Source: Ignelater luminosus (taxonomy: Eukaryota > Arthropoda > Insecta > Coleoptera > Elateridae). From it: a stretch of 64,000 nt of DNA. Under the pieces are notes generated by a model. The model was not told the origin of the DNA and did not search any database. It saw only the letters and a list, made by a program, of their open reading frames with translations. Both the position numbers and the translations under genes were made by a program. Location: NCBI GenBank assembly GCA_011009095.1, contig VTPC01089963.1:911883-975882 (forward strand). The letters are read 5' to 3'. Below are positions 44,640-55,149 of this stretch, piece by piece. How positions within the stretch are numbered: the first letter of the stretch is position 1; the number at the start of each line of letters is the position of its first letter.

Positions 44640-47600
44640 TTTTTTATTAATACTCGCACGAAACATTAATGGTCCTTCGAGCCGGATATTATTGTAATTT
44701 GTATTCTCAATAAATTTATAATCTCACTCATTCATTCATTCATTAACTCACTCGCTCATAATAATAATAATATAATGTTTTTTGACATTTGCTGCCTTCA
44801 TTTTGAGGTGACATTTGGTTTTTGATATCAATCAGAATTCCATTTTTGGGCACTGTATTGGTAGTGGACGCACGTCTTTTTATGTTAATTACGTTATTGT
44901 AATAATATTTTCTCGTTTTCTCACCCTGTTTAGAGGGTAAAAGCTCGTTCGTGTTAATTATATTTGTGCAATTGTTAATCACATCTAATTTTGTTTTACG
45001 CCCATTCTTTCCTATTTCGCATATCAATATACATTTTATTTGTGTTTTGCTTATTTACTTTCGCTTCTCGTATGCTAAATATGGCAGATGAGAAAGAACA
45101 AACGATTGTTAGCGCAAAGACAAACTGAAGTAATCCGCATAAAAGAGTTACTGCGTATTGCAGAACAAGTTTTAGTAGATAAAGAGAAAAATAGTCAGAA
45201 TCAATCTAAATGTCGTTTTAATCCTATTGATAATATTTACCGTAATTTTGAAAAAACACACATTGATGTTCTTTCGCTTGTTTCGATTCAAGATGGTGCG
45301 GATTACAAAGTTGAATTTGCTCAGAGTTTGACGGTGCGTGCTAGAGAATACATTCAATTCATACTCAACTGTTTGAAGATACAACAAACACAGATCTAAT
45401 TGATTCTTTCACAGCTAGCTCTTCAAAGGCGGACCTACCTAAGTTTAACGGTGACTCTAAATCATGGTAAACATTTATTGATATGTTTGATTCTCTTGTA
45501 CACCAAAATGATACTCTATCTAGTATTGAAAAATTCAATTATTTATTAAGTTCTCTCAGTGGAGCTCCTCTCACAATTATCAAATGTACGCCCCTTTCTA
45601 TAACGATAATTATCTTGTGGCATATAACGCCCTTAAGAAACGTTATGAAAATAAGAGACTTATTGCCACATCTCATTGGAATTCAATTGAGTCTACGAAG
45701 AAGGTCGCTAATTGTGACGATTCACAAGCATTGCAGGATTTGTTGGGTACCATCAATCAAAATCTTTTCGCTCTTAAAAATTTAAGTTTCACTCTGAAAG
45801 AGTGGGACTTTTTTCTATTTAGGTAATATGTTGCTCGATAGAGTTGATGTTGCCACTGCTAGTCGCTTCGAACCTGAATGTTCAGATCAATTAAATTTGG
45901 ATAAATACTATGATACCCTTGAAGAGTTTTTAAACAAGCAGTGCATTGCATTAGATACTGTTGCATTTTCTAATTAACTGATGATCAATTCAACGTTTCT
46001 CGGCTAGTAGATATGCTTCTGGGTGCAGATGTATTTGCACATATTTTAAAAGGCACCTGTCATTCCAGTTCTTTAGACGAACCAGTCGCTCTAGATACTA
46101 TATTTGGATGGGTCATAATGGGAAAAGTGAGTTCCAGTTTTACTGTCTTGGGTACTTGCTTATTAGTTGCAGGATCTTCTCTAGAAAACTCAATCCAAAA
46201 ACTTGGAAACTTGATCAAGTACCTACTTTTCGTGCTATTTCCCTTGAAGATACATTAACGGAAGAAAATTTTCAAAGCTCTGTTCATGAACTGATTCTGA
46301 TCGAACAGTGGTCTCATTGCCTTTTCGATGTTCGCAACCTACATTTGAAAACTGACGGAATATCGCTCTGAAGCGATTCTTCTCTTTAGAAACTCGATTT
46401 ATTTGAAACCCAACCTTATATTCTCAATATCGCGATTTTATGCAAGATTACCTCGACGCAGGTCACATGGAAACCATCGCTGTAAATAGTATGACCTTGT
46501 CTAAGTATTACATTCCTTACTATTGCGTTATCAATCCAGTCTCGTGATGTTTGATGCGTCCTCAAAATGTTCGAATAATTTATCCTTAAATGACTGTTTC
46601 TTACCCGGTCCAAAGTTACAGCAACGGATAACCTCCATTTTATTAAGATTTCGCATGCCGATATTCGTCAAATGTTTCGGCAAATTCTAATTGCAAACAA
46701 AGACAAGGATTTACAACGTATCATCTGGAGGTTTTCTAAGTCGGAACCTGTTCAAGATTATTTTCTCAACACTGTAACTTATGGTATCAGTTGCTCTCCT
46801 TTTTTTAGCTATTTGTGCCGTCATTTTTCTAGTTCAGACTTACGCTAAACAATACCCTGAAGCTTCCAAAGTTCTGGAATCAGACATGTATGTGGATGAT
46901 ATAGTGACTGGCAGTGATACTCTCTCAAAAGCGTTCAAACTTCAACATGATTTAAGAGAACTTCTTGAAAAGGGTGGGTTTAAACATCGCAAATGAGCTA
47001 GTAATTTCCCTTCTCTACTGTCTCATATTCCCGCCTCCTTTTTGCAATCTAGTTCATCTTATTTAGATTTGGCTGATAGTAACTTCATTCTTAAAATTTT
47101 AGAACGTCTTTGAAATCCCTCCCGGGATATCTTCTGTTATAATGTCCCTCCCTTCAATAAACCTCGTACTAAACGTACCTTGCTCTCCGAGTTAGATCGA
47201 GTGTTCGATCCCTTGGGTTTTCTCGTACCTTTAACTGTTACTTTAAAGCTTTTCATCCAAACATTATAGACTTTAGGAACTGACTAGAATGCTCCTCCTC
47301 CTGAGCATATCCCCCAATCTTGGTCCCAACTTAAAGCAGAGATGCCTGATCTAAGTCAGTTGTCTATTCCTCGTCATGTCCTCTTTACTCATTATTTATC
47401 ATACTTAATCCACGCATTCTGCGATGCGTCTGAAAAGACCTACCCTGCAGTTATTTATTTACGAATCACATGAGGGCAAGATATTTACTCGTTTACTATG
47501 CGCTAAGGCAAAGGTAGCTCCTCTCAAAAGGATACCTGTTCTTAGGCTTTGCTTTGCCTTGCTGTTGTCTGATCTGATAGCATTGGTGCAAAAAGTTTAT

Positions 47601-48500
47601 TCAGGGAAACTTGATACTGGTCGAGTTCATGCTTATACGGATTCCATGGTAGTTTTAGCATGGATACGTAGTTCTCCCCATAAATGGGTCACGTTTGTAT
47701 CTAATCGCGTTACTAAAATTCAGAAAGATATCCCACGTAGTTACTGGAACCACGTTTCTACTATCGACAATCCAGCTGACCCTGCATCGCGCAGGTTATT
47801 GCCACTTGAACTTTTTTCAAACTCATTATGGTGGGCGCAGCCCCCATGGTTGTCCCTTCCCTGTCATTTGGGGTCTTATGGTTTATCGCAATTTCCTGAT
47901 ACTGAAGAATAATTAAAGAAGACTACATGCGCAGCTGTTATTGAACAAGGTTTCGTTGATTCACTTCTTCAACGATTTTCCTCTCTCTCAAAATTACAAC
48001 GTATTATGGCTTACATTCTTCGGTTTGTGCATAATCTCAAATGCTTCATTCCTCCTTGTAGTTTTTGCATTGTAGGTAATCTCACTTCTGTCGAAATCGA
48101 CAAAGCGCTCACTTTTATGATCAAATATGTTACAATCTCAAACATTTAGTTGCGATATTGCTCTCCTAAAGAAAACGTCTCTGTCCTCTAAATATTTAAG
48201 TACACTTAACTTCTTTTCTTGATAAAAATGGTGCTTTAAGGGTGATGATGATCCGATAATTTTGCCCAGCACTTATCGTCTCACTTACCTGATTATTGTA
48301 TTGTAATAAGTATCTGCATCCAGGTTTCCAAACCTTACAATATTTGTTAACTCAACAATATTGGATTTTATCGCCTAAGCATGTTATTCGACGAGTACTT
48401 ATGGTAGTTGTTGCCTCCGATGTTTTAGGGTCAACCCCCCTTCAGTTCAACCCCTTATGAGTGATTTACCTCCAGTCAGGGTTTCACAAGTTAAACCATT
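44640..48500 (+). mobile_element. BEL/Pao LTR retrotransposon, decayed gag-pol
   Basis: A BEL-type leader word (TGGTCCTTCGAGCCGG) is at 44670-44685. The gag-pol blocks that follow are described in the next entry. No LTR pair could be delimited. The element stops near 48500 inside the integrase, where a LINE 3' fragment begins. It lies head to head with the minus-strand gypsy remnant at 43372-44460. Confidence 0.82.
45088..48490 (+). pseudogene. BEL/Pao gag-pol pseudogene
   Basis: Gag: RIKELLRIAEQVLVDKEKN (45140-45195); LPKFNGDSKSW (45438-45470); SIEKFNYLLSSLSGAPLTII (45521-45580); LKKRYENKRLIATSHWNSIE (45630-45690). Protease-RT linker: MLLGADVFAHILKGTCHSSS (46013-46070) and DTIFGWVIMGK. RT: SLNDCFLPGPKLQQ-like at about 46580-46625, MYVDDIVTGSD with the catalytic box at 46886-46920, and KGGFKHRK. 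RNase H: AFCDASEKTYPAVIYLRI (47413-47466), AYTDSMVVLAWIRSSPHKWV (47632-47691) and NPADPASRRLLPLEL (47769-47813). Integrase start: TQQYWILSPKHVIRRVL (about 48350-48400). The domain order PR-RT-RH-IN and the YVDDIVTG box identify BEL/Pao. Frameshifts and stops occur in every domain. Confidence 0.87.
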
Positions 48501-48757
48501 TTCTACGTGCGGCCATTATTAGAAGAAATGATAAAAGATAGCCAGCTAAGGTGGTATGGTCACCTTAATAGAATGGATAAACCTAGGTATATCAAGAGAG
48601 TGTTTAAAGCCAAGCCTATAGAGACACGACCAAGAGGTCGGAAAGGGACTACATGGAAGGACAACCTCCACTTCAACTGGAGACGTCTTTGTAAACCTCC
48701 TAAACCCCCTCAAAGTAGAAGAAGATCCGACTAAGTAAGTAAGTAAATAAGAAAGAT
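48500..48757 (+). mobile_element. RTE-like LINE 3' fragment with (TAAG)n tail
   Basis: A 76-codon frame carries the carboxy-terminal signature of RTE-like ORF2: MIKDSQLRWYGHLNRMDKPR, then RPRGRKGTTWKDN. It is followed by a short tail of TAAG/TAAA repeats (about 48733-48754), as expected at a LINE 3' end. Only the last 230 bases of the element are present. It joins the BEL integrase sequence directly at its 5' side, consistent with a severely 5'-truncated insertion. Confidence 0.8.
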
Positions 48758-48819
48758 ATGACGCCATGGTCTGTAATCGAATCGTCGCGTCGCCATCATG
48801 TTGATGTGTATCGTATATA

Positions 48820-49147
48820 CAGTGTGTCCGAAAAGTATGGAATATCCTATATACCTCAGTAAATATGCATTTTATGGAAAAATGTTTCCTATAAAAGTTG
48901 TTTAGTGTTTAGTTTTACATTACAGGGCAATACCAAATAACTATTTTTTAAAAAAACAAAAGCGCAACGAATAATGCTTCAATTTTTTTTTAATGGGAAG
49001 GTATCCCTTTATTGTACTCATTTGATAGAGAATGTTTTTCTCTTTTCAATGATGTAAAACTTTGATACACTTGCATCAGTAAATTTTGATTAAAACGCAA
49101 AAAATTGTTTGAATAACGCTCAAAAGTTTATTTATTCATCTGTTACC
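48820..49147 (+). repeat. Left long terminal inverted repeat
   Basis: About 328 bases ending CATCTGTTAC. It contains a T-rich run at about 48980-48993 and a TTTATTGTACTCATTTGATA word, all mirrored in the right arm. The arm differs from its partner by scattered substitutions and small indels, for example ATAACGCTC present only here. Confidence 0.9.
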
Positions 49148-49347
49148 TTTCCAGACGCGGTCTCTTAAATTTTCAATATCATCTAGTCGGTTATGGTCGG
49201 TGTGATACACTTTTGTTTGTTGCAACAACTGAATACGTCTTAGAAATGCCAATTAATAACCGAACTGAAGCGAAAAGTTATTTGTTTAATTAATTTAAGC
49301 ATTTTGATTCACGTGAGGATAACAAAGTTACAAAAATACGACTTGCT

Positions 49348-50354
49348 ATGGATCATTTATCAGAAAAACATCGTATCAAAATTTTAATGATGCTGGGATT
49401 TGGAGACAGAAGGAGAGCACAGGAGAAAGTTTGCAATTTGTTTAATAACGTGCACCCCGAATACCATATTTCTCAGTCTACTGTACGTAAAATTTTGCAT
49501 AAATTTCATGAGACGGGTTCTGTCAAAAGTCGTCCAAAAACGGGCAGACCTAAAGCTCTAAATAATGAACAACGTGAGAACATAATGTTGGCTGTCGTGG
49601 AAAATCCACATGTTTCTGTTCGACAAATTGCTCGTGAACATACTTTGAAGAAATCCACTGCACACGAAGTTCTAAGAAAGGAAAAGTGGCATCCGTATAA
49701 ACCTTGTATAGTTCAAGAATTATTAGAATATGATTTAGATCGAAGATTGCAATTTTGCGAAGAAATAACACATAGGCTTCAGGAAAATGCAAATTTTCAT
49801 AAAAATATCCTCTTCACTGATGAGGCAACGTCGTGTTTGAATGGTACCATTAACAAACAAAACATGCGCTACTGGTCTTTGCTAAATCCTGGCTGGTATA
49901 TAGAAGGGCACACCCAATATCAGCAGAAAGTCAATGTTTGGGTAGGAATTATTGGAACCCAAATTTTGGGACCTTTTTTATAGAACATAATATAACAGCA
50001 GATGCTTATCTACGTTTTTTAAGATTTGACTTAGTTTCTGCTTTAGCTGTTCTATTTCCTAATGAACTAGATCAAGATGTATCCCATGACAGAATATGGT
50101 TGCAACAAGACGGGGTGTAGTAGAATGGCCAGCTCGCTCGCCGGATTTAAGATTAAGACTTTTTTCTGTGGGGTCATCTCAAAAATAAGATTTATATCGA
50201 TATGCCTGAAAATATTGAAACTCTAAAAGACCGTATTAGAACAGAGATTAGAGCTATCACACCAGAAACGATTCAAAATGCAGTAAACGAATTTGAAAGA
50301 CGACTTTATCATTGCCAAGCTGTAAATGGTGTACACTTTGAACACCTTCTATGA
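49348..50354 (+). pseudogene. Tc1/mariner-type transposase, frameshifted and internally deleted
   Basis: A clean frame of 211 codons opens MDHLSEKHRIKILMMLGFGD, with two helix-turn-helix segments (about residues 5-58 and 72-112) joined by a GRPKA hook-like motif (KTGRPKALN). The first catalytic Asp is residue 158 (ILFTDEATSC). A one-base loss in a T run near 49977 shifts the frame to FIEHNITADAYLRFLRFDLV. The second Asp is in IWLQQDG (about 50095-50110). A deletion of several tens of bases then joins it to EWPARSPDL, followed by another shift to DFFLWGHLKNKIYIDMPENI, near the third catalytic site. The tail ends NGVHFEHLL with a stop at 50352. Because of the deletion the DDxD/E spacing cannot be measured. 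Confidence 0.88.
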
Positions 50355-50388
50355 ACTGCAGAGTGTAGTTATACAAAATTTTCAATTC

Positions 50389-50699
50389 GTAACAGATGAA
50401 TATTGAAATAAACTTTCAAACAATTTTTTGCGTTTTAATCAAAATTTACTTAAGCAAGTGTATCAAAGTTTTACATCATTGAAAAGAGAAAAACATTCTT
50501 TATCAAATGAGTACAATAAAGGAATACCTTCCCATTAAAAAAATTGAAGCATTATTCGTTGCGCTTTTGTTTTTTTTTAAATTTGGTATTGCCCTGTAAT
50601 ATAAAACTAAACACTAAACAACTTTTATGGGAAACATTTTTCCATAAAATGCATATTTACTGAGGTATATAGGATATTCCATACTTTTCGGACACACTG
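50389..50699 (-). repeat. Right long terminal inverted repeat
   Basis: About 311 bases, complementary to 48820-49147. It begins GTAACAGATGAAT and ends at the TA target copy. Confidence 0.9.
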
Positions 50700-50704
50700 T
50701 ATGC

Positions 50705-53065
50705 ACTTGATGAAGTGAGTTAGTGTATCAGGTTATTTGCAGTAATAAAAATAAATAGTCTTAGTTTTCTTAATTTATATTTTACTTAAATTATTGTCGT
50801 ATGTAAGTTTATGATCCTGGAAGAAGTTCGAAAAGTTTTCCCTTTACGCGTTTTGCGCGGACGTTACTAAAAATTCTGTACCCGTCTGAATTTCTACTTA
50901 ACCTTTTTAAATTTTATTTTTCAACTAATGTTTTGTTTCGTTTTATTCGATTACATACACCCCCTTAAACTGTGACTTGATGTTTTCTGTGACCTTTGTC
51001 GTTAGCTTATTAAGTTTTAGAGTAGACATGTCAGTTTTGAAACATTCCCCTACACAGAGTGACCATAGATTAATTGGAACATTAAAAGTCGACAGAAGAG
51101 CAAGAAGAAAAAAATTACCAGCTAGAACAAAATCAGATAAAATATAAGAAAAAACTGGAAGGAACGCTTTATAATAAATAAAATAAGATTATTAGGTAAT
51201 TTTTAAAACTATTTGTTAGAATACATCACAATAAAATAGACACTATGTTTAGAAAACTTAATGTTTTCTGTAGCCAAGATTTATTTAGAAGCTTATGTAA
51301 AAAGCTATAGAAAATAGGAAATTGGCGAGAAGGCATGGTATTAATTGATATAAAACCAAAAGACATACATAAGGTAGGCCAGTAGATCACCTTGCATTAT
51401 TATATATCTTTGCTTCCATCTCAAAGAAGGTTATGATAGAGCCGATCACGAGATCACACACGCCGGTGGTCAGTCGCGGTTTGACCTGTGGTCCACGATG
51501 TTAAATCATAGAGCGCAATCCTACCTATTGTCTACATCGAGCGGCACATTATTTTATAAAATTCTTACTAAAATCAGATAACCAGACTTTAACGTTCCGC
51601 AAAAGGGATTCTATTCATTTTCTGTTTGTAGTATCAGATATTCACTGATAGTAATCTCGACTAATGTATGTAGTCAGATGATATTTTGAAGGTACAATTC
51701 TAAATCGGAATACCCAGGAAAAGAAGAAGGGTATATAGAGAAATTAAGTAACAGCCGAAAATAATTTCTGCAATGTATGTACTATAATGTTTCTTGGGGA
51801 TGAAAGTGCCGCTTCCATCAAATATTTAAAAGATATTAAAAATGACAGGAGAGTTGTAAATCCGTTACAACTTAATCGTGAGTGCATTCGAGTGTGTGGT
51901 CCACATTTTAGTCGAGCTCGAGTAAAAATTTATTACACCAATAAACCGATAACGACCCACGCAAAGTTTTAAATTTTAATTTAATAGACAGTAAACTGCA
52001 TTGGGAGGTGCAAATTAGTTGTTCGATTTTCCAGTTTATATTATTACATGTTAACAAAGAGAAGTATCTGTTTTCACTGACGTAGAGTTATTTATTTTTA
52101 TTGTTTTCGTCTAGGATAACAACTTGATCTACATAATTCCTTTAGAAGTTGTGCCGAATGATGTTTTCTAAAAAGACATGTGAAATAAAGGCGTGAGAAC
52201 TAAAAAAGTTTCTACCATAGGAAGGTTGTTTTGTATTCGTGTATGGTTTGGTCTGCCAATTTAGTTACATATAACGACTGACGTCGTGTTTGAACTGAAA
52301 ATTAAACTTACGAAAGAATAGCTTCTACAACAATTGTCCTCACAGAACAATATAATTTCCATATTGCACGCATATTATAAATTTGAACTTTCCAAGTGGT
52401 GCAAACTTCAGAAAATTCAGTAGAAAATCTTAATTCTGATTTTATCAAATCGACAACGAAATGGTTTCTGAGACACATTTGTTTAAAACAGTTTAAGAAA
52501 CAAATGTTATAATAAATCAGTTAATTATGTTTTAACTATCACTCAAGAACTTTTTACTTAATTAAATGAAAGTATGAAATGAAACACGATGATTTTAAAA
52601 GGTAGAGGATTGCAAGTTTGCATTTTGCATTATGAATTTCCGCTCAATCGTAGAAACGATTCGTAAACTGCAATTTAACCAGAGATGTTTTCCATAACCG
52701 AGTCGAGATACTTTGCAAAGCGAATATCACACACATAGTAATCCTCGCTTGTTTAAGAGACCTAAAAATATATTACAATTACTACATGGATTTGACTGGC
52801 GAAATAATCTAATAGTAATTGTTGGTTTTATCACCGTCTTCTTAAATAAGGAAAACTCATATTTACAAAAATGGTAAAAAAACTAAATCAAAATGTTATC
52901 CTTAAAACTTTTTTACGGAATACCTTTCAAAATTTCTAAAAGTCCATTTACTTACGTTTTCACTCATAAATAATCTTACTTTCATAAAACTGCTGATAAT
53001 TTCCACAAAACTAAGTACTATTGTTCAAAGATAGATGAAAAAATTTCCTCTACCATTATAGTTTA
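50705..53065. other. Mostly unassigned sequence with one LINE scrap
   Basis: At 51054-51160 the plus strand gives QSDHRLIGTLKVDRRARRKK, the SDH endonuclease motif plus start of linker of an RTE-like LINE. Nothing else in this 2.3 kb is recognisable to me. Confidence 0.5.
51054..51175 (+). pseudogene. LINE endonuclease-end scrap (SDH motif)
   Basis: A short open stretch contains SDHRLIGTLKVDRRARRKKL. The SDHR-L pattern with a basic follow-on is the end of the APE endonuclase domain in RTE/CR1-like ORF2. It has no flanking domains. Confidence 0.5.
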
Positions 53066-53071
53066 GAGAAT

Positions 53072-54884
53072 TCAAAGAAGGTATACCTCGCCTAACCCTG
53101 ACACTACCGAAACCTTTTTTTGTCCTGAATTTGTACTTTTCGTTTTTTCAGTTATTAAGTCTGGCAAAGCAGCGGTTGTTATTATTTTACTGTCGTGTAG
53201 AAGGATCTTATGGATTGTGTTTGGCATATTATACCAGTTGTACAGACTCAAGTGCAACTCGACGGTCTCATTGTAGTGGTCACCAAATTTCTCAGCGTCT
53301 ATTTCAGCACCAGAATTTATTGTTTGCAGAATTATTGAAAACCGATGAATTAAGTTTTTATCTACCCCAGTTATTTCAGTTGTAATGTCTGGATTATTAA
53401 AAAATTGTCATGATGTATTTCCGTCGTTTGTGGTACCCATGCATTGTTTGACGACGTCGATTTTGAGTCCTAGTTTCTTAAAGAACTCGTTCTGAATCCT
53501 TTTTTTGGCATTTCTTGTTTCAGCATTGGTCCTCCACCTTTCGAATGATTTACTATAGGCAATGTGGAAAAGGCATTCCATGATTTTTATTAGTGCGTGC
53601 AGGGGTGAAAATCTTACCCTGAATGCATCTGTGTTTTCTGGTTTATTACACACCAGATCTAAATAGTTCATATCATATTTTGCCTTACAGATAGAGCATA
53701 CTGCGTTTGATAAAGTACCGGTAATTGTTTGAGCAATCTTTCCATCAATCATCGCAAAAGGTAATTCATGATTCACTCTATAGGTTTTATCACTGATGTG
53801 GACTAAGGTATCGTCGAGGTTGGCAATTTCAGACTCCATTCTTGCAATTTCATTTTGCGTGCTCTCAGCAGTTTCTTTACAGTATTAAAATTGGATGGGC
53901 CTGCAAAACCTCGTCGAAAAAGGTCTTGTATTGTTCTAGTGTACCAAAGTTTTATTTTCTTTTTGATGTAGACGAAAAGGAACCAAAGACGTAAGGAACA
54001 TAGTCGCATCCTAAACATTTTCTTCTTCAAAAGTTTGTTTGTATTCGTTGTGACCAGATGAACCATCACAGCCCCATTTTGACACTAAAGTTATTTGTTC
54101 GCCCATGAATGCAAGCTCTCCTTTGGTCTTAGTTTTTAAAATTCTTTCCGTAGTGTGATCCAGCAATTCTTGCAAAGCCACACAGACGTAACTTTCAGTT
54201 ACCTCTACATTTGTAGAGTAACATTCCTTCTTTGAGTTTAACACTTTAGAGTGAGTTGGGAAAATATTACAGCCCACTGCTTTGGTTGCTTCTCTAATTA
54301 CTTAATACTGAGACTTTGATAAAGAAGCATCCAGAATTAAAGCCAAAGCTTTTTCCGCAGTAAACAACTTGCTGATTTATCTCGAATCTTAATAGCGGCT
54401 GCAGTAGTCATTTCCTCAGAAACGCTGTCACACAAACTTTTAACTTTTTGTCGTTTTGTTCGATCACAGCATTCTTCGAATGACTTTTCTAGTCGTCCAC
54501 ATCGGAGACGTTTTGAAGATGTTGATTCATTTTCTGGAACAGTTTTCGTGAAACTTGAAGTTATTTTAAATATCCCAGCAAGCCATTCTGCATTCTTCGA
54601 CAAGTTTTCTTGTTCCGCGATGCAGCTTGCCACCTTCGTCTAAAGTTTGATAAAAAATGTTTACTCAGTTCATGATATATTTCTTCCATCACTGTCTTTA
54701 TTACTTCTGGATAGCTACATTTTATGCACTGGGCAATGAAAATAAAGAGATCTTTTGGAGACGCCAATTTGAAGTAATCTAGCTCAGTTTGCAATTCGCT
54801 GACTGGTACTAGAACTTCACGTTTAGAGTGCCCTGGAACCGAGTGCTTTGGAAAAAAATTTTTAGAAAGAGCTACCCCAAACAA
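53072..54884 (-). pseudogene. Transib transposase (RAG1-core-related), broken
   Basis: The minus strand encodes a Transib-type DDE transposase, the family related to the RAG1 recombinase core. Blocks in order: KDLFIFIAQCIKCSYPEVIK; EIYHELSKHFLSNFRRRWQA (54660-54770); a basic region with KSFEECCDRTKRQKVKSL (about 54435-54490); EKALALILDASLSKSQY (about 54310-54360); AVGCNIFPTHSKVL; LQELLDHTTERILKTKTKGE; and VSKWGCDGSSGHNEYKQTFE (54020-54090), holding the first catalytic Asp. Then come RVNHELPFAMIDGKIAQTIT, SNAVCSICKAKYDMNYLDLV with a CxxC pair, and FSPLHALIKIMECLFHIAYS. The last blocks are MGTTNDGNTS (53410-53440), KNLIHRFSIILQTINSG and NWYNMPNTIHKILLHDSKII (53180-53240). Stops lie near 54326 and 53405, with shifts at about 54600 and 54030. 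The end past 53100 is degraded. Confidence 0.88.
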
Positions 54885-55133
54885 TTACATCTGAATTATT
54901 AATGGTTGGCGCACTTTTAAGTCTGTTGGTACATGAGGTTGTGTTGGTTCCTTATCTTCTGTTGCATTTATGTCACTTTTTCTAGCTGAACTTCTGTCAC
55001 CTGCCTGGTCATCGGAGAGTATATACTTTGATTCTGACAAAGAGAAATCCACATTATCGTCCCTAATTTTATTATCGTCTGTTGCCTCCAGCAGTTCTAT
55101 GATCTGTGTGGCTGTCAAACGCCTTCTACTCAT
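54885..55133 (-). pseudogene. Acidic amino-terminal segment adjoining the Transib relic
   Basis: ATG at 55131-55133 opens MSRRRLTATQIIELLEATDD, followed by an acidic, Ser-rich stretch (KYILSDDQAGDRSSARKSD) and a stop at 54885. It is in frame with the Transib segment beyond the stop. The composition (short basic start, helix, acidic linker) is unlike the Transib amino termini I remember and closer to piggyBac-type starts. It may be either the true start of this Transib or a fused fragment of another transposon. Confidence 0.45.
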
Positions 55134-55149
55134 CTCAGTGAGAAACACC

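Larger units (their letters stand above)
48820..50699 (+). mobile_element. Tc1/mariner-type transposon with terminal inverted repeats over 300 bp
   Basis: The two ends read CAGTGTGTCCGAAAAGTATG inward, flanked by TA at 48818-48819 and 50700-50701. The inverted match is not a short terminus but continues with high similarity to about 49147 on the left and 50389 on the right, roughly 310-330 bases per arm. The total length is 1880 bases. Inside is one mutated transposase gene. Confidence 0.93.

Noticed and set aside
44743..45027. 94-codon minus-strand frame in the BEL leader
   Set aside because: Low-complexity, Asn/Lys-rich, no family resemblance. It lies in the untranslated leader of the plus-strand BEL element.
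51430..51560. Possible tRNA-derived SINE (GGTTTGACCTG resembles a B box)
   Set aside because: No convincing A box at the right distance, no A-rich or simple tail, and the B-box match is imperfect.
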